A stretch of 44,843 bases of DNA from Opitutia bacterium (GTDB lineage: Bacteria; Verrucomicrobiota; Verrucomicrobiia; Opitutales; Opitutaceae), in assembly GCA_016187945.1 (NCBI GenBank), contig JACPIT010000012.1:1-44843 (forward strand), given 5' to 3'. Position numbers and translations under genes: made by a program. The notes beneath the pieces are model-generated. The model did no database searches. It was not told the DNA's origin and saw only the letters and a list, made by a program, of their open reading frames with translations. Of this stretch, positions 39,054 through 44,843 are shown in pieces; position 1 is the first letter of the stretch, and every line of letters begins with the position of its first letter.

Positions 39054-41537
39054 TCAGCTCGCGCGGCCGCTGCGGAGGTTTTGTGCGAGGCGCAGGATGT
39101 CGGCGAGCACGCCGGCTGCCGTCACGTCGCCACCGGCGCCGGCGCCGCGGACGACGAGCGGATATTGGCTGTAGCGCTCCGTGTGGAACGCCACGAACGC
39201 CTCCGCTCCACGCAGGCTGGCCGCCGGGTGCGAGGCGTCGACGCCGATGGGCGCGACCGTCACCTTTGCTCCCTCAGCAGCGGGTTCGATGCGCGCGAGG
39301 TAGCGGAGCAGTTTGCCCTCCGACTTCAGCTTCGCGATGCGCTCGACGAACGCCGCGTCGGCCGAGGTGAGTTTCTCGATGAACTTTTCCGGATCGTCCT
39401 CGCGCAGGTGTTCGGCGGGCACGAAGGGCTCGAGCCTCACGTCGGCGAGGTCGAGCGACAGGCCGAGTTCGCGCGCGAGGATCAGCGCCTTGCGGGCGAC
39501 GTCGAGGCCGGAGAGGTCGTCGCGCGGGTGCGGCTCGGTGTAGCCGAGGTCCTTCGCCTTGCGGACGGCGGCGGAGAGCGGGATGCCTTGCGTGAGCTGT
39601 TCGCAGAGGAAACCGAGCGTGCCGGAGAACGCGCCTTCGATGCGCACGACGACGTCGCCGGTGCGCACGAGGTTTTTCAACGTCTCGATCACGGGCAGCG
39701 CGGCGCCGACGGTCGTCTCGTAGTGATAGGCGCGGAAATGCCGGCGGGCGGCGCCGTGCAGCGCCTCGCATTGCGGGCGCGGGAGCGCGAGCGGCTGCTT
39801 GTTGGCCGAGACGACGTTGATGCCGAGGTTGAACGCCTGCACGTAGAGCTGCTCCATGCCGGCGGAGGCGGAGCAGTCGACGAGCACGGGATTGGGCAGG
39901 CGCGCGAGTTCGGGCAACAGCTCGGCGACGGCGCGCGGCGATTTCGCTTCCGTGAGCGTCTTCGCCGCCGTCGCAGGCGGGAAACCGGCGGCGGAGAACA
40001 TGCCGCCCTGGCTGCCGCCGAGGCCGACGAGGCGCACGTTCACGTCGTGCTGCGAGCGGAGGGCGTCGCCGTGCGCGGCGAGTTGTTTCAAGAGGCTGCC
40101 GCCAACGATGCCTTTGCCGAGGAGCAACACGTTCAGCTCGGCGTGCGCGAGGTTGAAGGCCGCATGCACGGTGCGGACGGCGAGCGCGGTGTCGGTGGCG
40201 TCGACGACGACCGAGATGCTGCGCGCCGAAGCGCCCTGCGCCATCGTGCGCACGGGCACGCCGACGGTGCCGATGGCGTGGAGCATACGGCCGGCGACGT
40301 TCGGGCGGCGGCCCATCGACTCGGCGACGAGCGTCACGAGCGACACCGGCGAGAGCACCGGGCCGAGCGTGAGATCGCCGCGCATCAGATCGGCGGCGAG
40401 CGTTTGCTGGAGAATTTCCTTCGCGCGCGCCTCGTCGGCGATCGGCACCACGACGGAGAACGTCTGGCCGAGCGTCGATTCGGTGCTGAGCCACACGCGC
40501 ACGCCCTCGGCGTCGAGCGCGGCCACGGCGCGGCTGACGACCGGGCGGCCGATGCCGGTGCGACGCGATTGCACGCCGATGAGCGAAAGGTTTTCCAGGC
40601 TGGTGACGCAGGTCGGACGCGCGGGATCGGGATTGCCCGTGGCGTCGATGCGCGTGCCGGGCGCGTCGGGATGCGTGGTGCTGCGGATGACGAGCGCCGC
40701 GCCGCACTCGCGCAGCGGAATGATCGTCCGCGAGTGGAACATGCGCGTGCCAAAATAGGCCAGCTCGAGCGCCTCGTCGTAGGAGAGCCGGTCAACCGGC
40801 GACGCCTCGCGCACGAGGTTCGGGTCGGCGGTCATGACGCCGAGCACGTCGGTCCAAACGGTGACGGCCTCGGCCTTGAAGAGCGAGGCGAGCAGCGTCG
40901 CGGTGTAGTCGGAGCCGTTGCGGCCGAGCGTGGTCGTGTGACCGTCGCGCGTGCGACCGATGAAACCGGTGACGATCGGCGTCAGGCCGGCATACGACGG
41001 GAGCAGGGCGTTGAACTTGTCCGTCGTGGCGGCGCGGTCGACGGTGGCGGCGCCGAAGGTGGCGTCGGTGACGACGAAGTCGCGCGCGTCCACGGCCTTC
41101 GCCGGGCAGTTGCGCTCGCTGAGCGCGCGAGCGACGAGAGCGACGGAAATGCGTTCGCCGGCGCTGATGACGGCGTCGAGCGAACGCGGCGAGCATTCGC
41201 GGGTGAGTTCGATGCCGGAGAGCGTGCGCTCGACGGGCAGCAGGACCTCGTCGAGGTCGGCCTTGAAGGCGCGCAGGCCGTGCGACGTGAGCACGGGGCG
41301 CGCGATGGTGGCGGCGAGTTCGCGCACGCGGGCCAGTTCGCCGCGGGCTTGGGCGATTTCTCCGTCGGCGGCGGAGTGCGCAGCGAGGATGAGCCAATCC
41401 GTCGTGTCGCCCGGCGCGGAAACGACCACCGCGACCGGTTTCGGGGCGGCGGCGATCAGATCGAGCACGCGCGGCAGGCGGCCGGGCGTGCCGACCGAGG
41501 TGCCGCCGAATTTGTAGATCTGCCAGGAGGCGTTCAT
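39054..41537 (-). CDS. thrA: Bifunctional aspartokinase / homoserine dehydrogenase
   Basis: This is an 827-residue fusion. The kinase half begins IYKFGGTSVGTPGRL and has GFIGRTRDGHTTTLGRNGSD (ATP/aspartate site). ACT-type regulatory segments occupy about 310-455. The dehydrogenase half (about 460-820) has the NAD(P) loop VLLLGKGIVGGSLL, then INVVSANKQPLAL, YHYETTVGAALPVI and GYTEPHPRDDLSGLDVARK. It catalyses the first and third steps from aspartate to threonine and methionine. It lies downstream of metX on the same strand (124 bases, with a REP pair between), so homoserine made here would feed MetX directly. Confidence 0.95.
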   Translation of the reverse strand: MNASWQIYKFGGTSVGTPGRLPRVLDLIAAAPKPVAVVVSAPGDTTDWLILAAHSAADGEIAQARGELARVRELAATIARPVLTSHGLRAFKADLDEVLLPVERTLSGIELTRECSPRSLDAVISAGERISVALVARALSERNCPAKAVDARDFVVTDATFGAATVDRAATTDKFNALLPSYAGLTPIVTGFIGRTRDGHTTTLGRNGSDYTATLLASLFKAEAVTVWTDVLGVMTADPNLVREASPVDRLSYDEALELAYFGTRMFHSRTIIPLRECGAALVIRSTTHPDAPGTRIDATGNPDPARPTCVTSLENLSLIGVQSRRTGIGRPVVSRAVAALDAEGVRVWLSTESTLGQTFSVVVPIADEARAKEILQQTLAADLMRGDLTLGPVLSPVSLVTLVAESMGRRPNVAGRMLHAIGTVGVPVRTMAQGASARSISVVVDATDTALAVRTVHAAFNLAHAELNVLLLGKGIVGGSLLKQLAAHGDALRSQHDVNVRLVGLGGSQGGMFSAAGFPPATAAKTLTEAKSPRAVAELLPELARLPNPVLVDCSASAGMEQLYVQAFNLGINVVSANKQPLALPRPQCEALHGAARRHFRAYHYETTVGAALPVIETLKNLVRTGDVVVRIEGAFSGTLGFLCEQLTQGIPLSAAVRKAKDLGYTEPHPRDDLSGLDVARKALILARELGLSLDLADVRLEPFVPAEHLREDDPEKFIEKLTSADAAFVERIAKLKSEGKLLRYLARIEPAAEGAKVTVAPIGVDASHPAASLRGAEAFVAFHTERYSQYPLVVRGAGAGGDVTAAGVLADILRLAQNLRSGRAS

Positions 41538-41580
41538 TCGTTGATGGATCAGATGGCCCGAAGCGCGCGGGCGCCTGGAC

Positions 41581-41632
41581 GTAGCAGCGGCGGTAACGCC
41601 GCTGGCGCCAGCCGTCTCACGACGGCTGCTAC
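41581..41632. repeat. GTAG-type REP pair (GTAGCAGC family)
   Basis: GTAGCAGCGGCGGTAACGCC at the left and CACGACGGCTGCTAC at the right share GTAGCAGC…GCTGCTAC ends around differing hairpins. It lies between thrA and metX. Confidence 0.7.
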
Positions 41633-41661
41633 GACGAAATCGGCGAAGCGGCCGGAGGCGT

Positions 41662-42702
41662 TCATGACGGGGAGAGAGCGAGCGCGCGGCGGAGGAGCTT
41701 GGTCAACTGTTCCCATTCGAGCAGGAACGCGTCGTGGCCGTGCGGGCTGCGCAGCGTGGCGCGCTCGACGCGGGTGCCGTTGGCGCGGAGGGCGGCCGCG
41801 AGCGCCTCGGATTGCGCGGGCTTGAAAAGCTGGTCGGTGTCGACGTCGACGACGAGCACCGGCGCCTTGATGCGCGCGAGCGCCGGGCCGCGCGTGCCGG
41901 GCAACGGCTCGGTGAGGTCGTGGTAATTCATCGCGTCGAGCTGCGATTCGTAGCAACCGGCCGTGAAACGTCCGTGCAATTTCTTGCCGTGGTGCTCGAG
42001 GTAGCTGCCGATCGTGCGCGCGGTCTGCTTTTGCCCGAGGCCGGGCTCGGCGCGGTAGGTGAGCATCGCGATCTGGCGCGCGACTTCGAGGCCGCGCGCG
42101 GCGTGGTGCGGGTAACCGGGATCGACGCGCAGCGCGGCGCGCGCGACGTGATTCCAGCCGACGGTCCACGCGGTCGCGGTGGCGCTCGTGGCGATCGGCA
42201 TGATCGCGGCGAAGCGCTTCGGATCGCGCGCGGCGAGGGCGAGCACGACCATGCCGCCGAGCGAGCCGCCCGCGGCGAGTTGCACGCGTTTCAAGCCGAG
42301 GGCGTCGAGGCCTTGGAGAATGGCGCCGGCGAGGTCGACGCTGGTGAGCTGCGTCTTCTTCGACTTCGGCCACCCCGGCATGCCCGGCGCGCTGCTGCCG
42401 TAGAACGAGCCGAGGTTGTTGAAACAGAGAATGCGGTGCGTCGACGAATCGAGCGCGCGGCCGGGGCCGATCAGCGGCTCCCACCAACCGTCCTTGCCGC
42501 CCGCGAGCGCGCCGCCGGTGAGCGCGTGCACGAGGAGCACGGTCGGCACGTCGGCCAGCGGCTCGGCCGGCGTGTCGTCCGCGCGGCTCCACCACCACGC
42601 CGCGATGCGGTGCCGGCGCACGACTCCACCGCGCGCGAGCCGCAGATCCGGCAGCGCGAGGATGAAGTGCTGCGGGGCAGCGGGGGCACATCGGTCGACC
42701 AT
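41662..42702 (-). CDS. metX: Homoserine O-acyltransferase (MetX family)
   Basis: This is a 346-residue alpha/beta hydrolase. VLLVHALTGGALAGGKDGWW, FNNLGSFYGSSAPGM and the nucleophile elbow AAGGSLGGMV (Ser147) are typical of MetX. VVDVDTDQLF gives the catalytic Asp, and SPHGHDAFLLEWEQL the His. It activates homoserine as an O-acetyl or O-succinyl ester, and the acyl specificity cannot be decided by eye. The ATG at 42702 is chosen because the upstream extension crosses the divergent promoter region. It is divergent from a cystathionine gamma-synthase that would use its product. Confidence 0.92.
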   Translation of the reverse strand: MVDRCAPAAPQHFILALPDLRLARGGVVRRHRIAAWWWSRADDTPAEPLADVPTVLLVHALTGGALAGGKDGWWEPLIGPGRALDSSTHRILCFNNLGSFYGSSAPGMPGWPKSKKTQLTSVDLAGAILQGLDALGLKRVQLAAGGSLGGMVVLALAARDPKRFAAIMPIATSATATAWTVGWNHVARAALRVDPGYPHHAARGLEVARQIAMLTYRAEPGLGQKQTARTIGSYLEHHGKKLHGRFTAGCYESQLDAMNYHDLTEPLPGTRGPALARIKAPVLVVDVDTDQLFKPAQSEALAAALRANGTRVERATLRSPHGHDAFLLEWEQLTKLLRRALALSPS

Positions 42703-42750
42703 GACGTGAGAGCGCACCAAAGGCGACGCACGCTCACAAACTTCCTCCAA

Positions 42751-42790
42751 GTCATAGCTCGTGGGCCGGTCGGCCCATTCGCCATATGAC
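42751..42790. promoter_or_regulatory. 40-bp dyad between divergent metX and CGS genes
   Basis: The outer arms GTCATA and TATGAC (42751-42756, 42785-42790) and the inner arms TGGGCCG and CGGCCCA (42762-42768, 42771-42777) form an almost symmetric dyad centred at about 42770. It lies 49 bases from the metX start and 67 from the opposite start. The position suits a shared operator for methionine control. The binding protein is unknown. Confidence 0.5.
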
Positions 42791-42856
42791 ATGGAAACCG
42801 AGCCGGTGACCGGCGCTCGTGTTGCTGTGCTGCGGCGCTTGCGCGCGAATCGCGGC

Positions 42857-44362
42857 ATGTCCGTTTTTCGCCCTCTGCCGCTCGGCACGCCCATTCCCGG
42901 CTCGTTGCATTCCGTCTCGTGCAGCCTGCCGACGATGGCCGACGTGATCGGCTACGAGGAACGCGACGCGCGCGTCGTCGGCGCGATGCGCGCGGGCTAT
43001 CCGCGCTTCGCGATCCATCCGCTCGTGCAGGAACTCATCCGCGCGCTCGCCGCAGAAATTGCACAGCCCGGCGAACAACTTTGGCCCGTTCTCTCCGCGC
43101 GCGCCGCCGCCGCGCTCGTGGCGCAACTCGGCGCCGCGCGCGCCCGCGCCACGGCGCACGCCGGCGTGGCGATCGTCATCCACGCGACTGACCCGCACCT
43201 CGCGCAGCTCGCGAAACTCTGGCTTCAGCACACCGGCGGGCTGCTCAGCTCGCGCGGCGCGGAGGATGCGCTCGTGCGTCTCGGCCAGCGCGCGACGGTG
43301 GCCGCCGAAACGACTTTCGCCGGCGACGCGCGCGCGGAAATCGAGCGCGTGCTGCTGCCGCTCTTCGCCGGCGCGTCGCGCGAAGACCTTTCGCTCGCCG
43401 GCAGCGGCATGGGCGCGATGCACGCGGCGTTTCGCGCCGTCACGCGCGTGCAGGCCGCGCGCGGCCGCACGGCGTGGGTGCAACTCGGCTGGCTCTACCT
43501 CGACACGATCGCGCTGCTGAAAAAATTCACGCCCGACCCGGCGCGCGATCACCTCGTGCTGCACGACGTCACGAATTTCGCCGCGCTGGAAAAACTCTTC
43601 GCCGAGCACGGCGCGCGCATCGCCGGCGTCATCACCGAGGCGCCCACGAATCCGCTGCTCCAGACCGGCGACCTTGCGGCGATCAAAGCCCTGGCGCACC
43701 GGCATGGCGCGCGCGTGATCGCCGATCCGGCGATCGCGTCGCCGTTCAACGTCGACGTGCTGCCGCACGCGGACATCGCAGCGTTCAGCCTCACGAAATA
43801 CGCTTCGCACGAAGGCGACGTGATGATCGGCGCCGCGGTCGTGAATCCCGCCGGTCCCGACGCCGAGGCGCTGCGCGCCTCGATCGCCAGCGAACTCGAC
43901 GCGCCCTACCCGCGCGACCTCGCGCGGCTGGCGGCGGAAATCCGCACGGCGCCGGATGTCGTGCGCCGCATCAATGCCACGACGCCGCTCGTCGTGTCGT
44001 TTCTCGAGCGATATCCGCGCGTGGAGCGCGTGTGGTGGTCGGGTCAGCGCGCGACGGCGGCGAACTACGCGCAGCTCGCGCGCACGCCGGAATCGGTTGG
44101 CGCGGTGGTGTCGTTCACGCTGCGCGGATCGCTGGCGAGTTTCTACGACCGGCTGACGCTGCCGAAGGGCCCGAGCTTCGGCATGGCGACGACGTTGATC
44201 TGCCCCTACGTCTACCTCGCACACTACGATCTGCTGCCGAACCGCAGCAGCGGCGCGGTGTTGCGCGAGGCGGGTTTGCCCGCGGAGCTGTTGCGACTCT
44301 CGGTCGGCACGGAGCCGGCGAGCGAAATCATCGCGGCGCTCGGGGCCGCGCTGGAAGGGTGA
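42857..44362 (+). CDS. Cystathionine gamma-synthase-like PLP enzyme (fungal Str2-like)
   Basis: This is a 501-residue Cys/Met-metabolism PLP enzyme, about 100 residues longer than typical bacterial MetB (~390). The PLP lysine is Lys314 in AFSLTKYASHEGDVMIGA, with VITEAPTNPLLQTGDL and IADPAIASP before it. The N-terminal part (GSLHSVSCSLPTMADVIGYE, then AMRAGYPRFAIHPLVQEL) resembles fungal cystathionine gamma-synthases such as Str2. It probably joins an activated homoserine with cysteine. O-acylhomoserine sulfhydrylation is an alternative. It is divergent from metX across a dyad that may be a common operator. The ATG at 42857 removes an upstream extension through the dyad. Confidence 0.82.
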   Translation: MSVFRPLPLGTPIPGSLHSVSCSLPTMADVIGYEERDARVVGAMRAGYPRFAIHPLVQELIRALAAEIAQPGEQLWPVLSARAAAALVAQLGAARARATAHAGVAIVIHATDPHLAQLAKLWLQHTGGLLSSRGAEDALVRLGQRATVAAETTFAGDARAEIERVLLPLFAGASREDLSLAGSGMGAMHAAFRAVTRVQAARGRTAWVQLGWLYLDTIALLKKFTPDPARDHLVLHDVTNFAALEKLFAEHGARIAGVITEAPTNPLLQTGDLAAIKALAHRHGARVIADPAIASPFNVDVLPHADIAAFSLTKYASHEGDVMIGAAVVNPAGPDAEALRASIASELDAPYPRDLARLAAEIRTAPDVVRRINATTPLVVSFLERYPRVERVWWSGQRATAANYAQLARTPESVGAVVSFTLRGSLASFYDRLTLPKGPSFGMATTLICPYVYLAHYDLLPNRSSGAVLREAGLPAELLRLSVGTEPASEIIAALGAALEG

Positions 44363-44406
44363 ACGGCGCGCGACGGCGCGCAGTTTTGGGTGGCGTGGAG
44401 CGTTAG

Positions 44407-44843
44407 GAGTCTGTCGGACTTTTTTCCAACCGCTGTGATGCGCGGCACAGGGCGTGCAGCAGGGGGGGGTATGGCGCATCGTTTCAAGAACATCGACCGC
44501 AACACCCCCATGCTTCTGCCCCCGGACCTGCGCGACTGGGTGGCGGAGGACGATCTGGTGCACTTCGTCATCGCGGCCGTCGAGCGGTTGCCGCTCACGC
44601 AGTTTGCGGTGAACCACAAAGGCAGCGGCGACGAACAATATCCCCCGCACCTGCTGCTGGCGCTGTTGATCTACTGTTACGCCAACGGCCTGTTCAGCTC
44701 GCGCCGCATCCAGCGCGCCACCTACCGCGACATCGCCGTGCGCCACCTCTGTGCCGACACGCACCCCGACCACGACACCATCTGCACCTTCCGCCGCCAA
44801 AACCTCGCGGCCATCGCCGCGGCGTTCGTCGACACCCTCGAAC
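44407..44843 (+). mobile_element. IS1182-family insertion sequence, left part (cut by window edge)
   Basis: The GC pattern changes at GAGTCTGTCGGACTTTTTTC (44407 onward), a plausible terminal inverted repeat, and the transposase starts 64 bases later. The TTAG just before (44403-44406) could be a 4-bp target duplication. The right end is outside the window, so neither end repeat nor duplication can be confirmed. Confidence 0.6.
44471..44843 (+). CDS. IS1182-family transposase, N-terminal part
   Basis: An open frame runs from the ATG at 44471 past the window edge (124 codons). It reads MAHRFKNIDRNTPMLLPPDL, then LRDWVAEDDLVHFVIAAVE, YPPHLLLALLIYCYANGLFS, SRRIQRATYRDIAVRHLCAD and THPDHDTICTFRRQN. 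This is the standard N-terminal domain (DUF772-type) of IS1182/IS5-like DDE transposases. The catalytic DDE core lies beyond the window, so integrity cannot be judged. An AGGGGGGGG run precedes the start. Confidence 0.9.
   Translation, partial: MAHRFKNIDRNTPMLLPPDLRDWVAEDDLVHFVIAAVERLPLTQFAVNHKGSGDEQYPPHLLLALLIYCYANGLFSSRRIQRATYRDIAVRHLCADTHPDHDTICTFRRQNLAAIAAAFVDTLE

Noticed and set aside
38961-41825. 954-codon plus-strand frame opposite thrA
   Set aside because: It is antisense shadow coding. The minus strand encodes a complete aspartokinase-homoserine dehydrogenase.
1-44843. tRNA, rRNA or known riboswitches
   Set aside because: I saw no cloverleaf with a GGTTCRA-type T arm, no rRNA motifs, and no cobalamin or SAM riboswitch core before nrdJ or metX. 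A covariance-model search would be needed to exclude them.

Overview
The window is GC-rich, densely coding bacterial chromosome. The gene families suggest a Verrucomicrobiota member of the Opitutaceae type. The hints are a fungal-like cystathionine gamma-synthase, an adenosylcobalamin-type ribonucleotide reductase, many genes without a clear Shine-Dalgarno, and intergenic spaces packed with short inverted repeats. This placement is an inference from family resemblance and was not checked by a search. Transposase or integrase pieces lie at both ends.

Layout. (1) 1-505: an unidentified C-terminal fragment and the tail of a decayed integrase. (2) 506-8042, minus strand: an aromatic amino-acid degradation block with HPPD, homogentisate dioxygenase, a flavin-reductase-like protein, thiolase and a fused 3-oxoacid CoA-transferase. 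A zincin-like gene and a GNAT gene sit inside it, and a PAS/LuxR-type regulator is divergent. Phenylalanine hydroxylase (14601-15413) supplies tyrosine from elsewhere in the window. (3) 8827-13874: a membrane protein, three minor-pilin-like genes and another membrane protein. (4) 15689-34431, plus strand except one phosphatase gene: a nitrogen-oxide respiration island. It holds a YwiC-like protein, NirK fused to cytochrome c, a NirV-like protein, two SCO proteins, a porin, NrfH and NrfA. It also holds an unusual heme-copper oxidase cluster (an HCO-like paralogue, a small membrane protein, a CuA subunit II, and a subunit I lacking the cross-linked tyrosine), a cytochrome b/ferredoxin/MvhD-like fusion, a DUF2249-cupin pair and a Crp/Fnr regulator. 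(5) 34435-44362: a small membrane protein, ribonucleotide reductase, two small envelope proteins, aspartokinase-homoserine dehydrogenase, MetX and a divergent cystathionine gamma-synthase. (6) From about 44407: the left part of an IS1182-family element, cut by the window edge.

How it works together. The cell appears able to reduce nitrite both to NO (NirK) and to ammonium (NrfHA). The tyrosine-less heme-copper enzyme with a CuA subunit is the best NO reductase candidate, since no classical cNor is present. Four promoters in this island (nirK, the porin-nrfHA unit, the oxidase cluster, the DUF2249-cupin pair) carry an FNR/DNR-type box exactly 22 bases before a -10 hexamer. The island also encodes a cysteine-poor, DNR-like Crp/Fnr protein, so these units look like one nitrogen-oxide-responsive regulon.

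The most unexpected signals are non-coding. Three pairs of AT-rich palindromes have centres exactly 54 bp apart. They occur only in the island, and two of the pairs lie in frame in the signal-peptide regions of nirV and an SCO gene. In addition, many GTAG-type REP elements are arranged as inverted pairs, and one repeat pair of a related kind lies in frame inside the oxidase-like gene.
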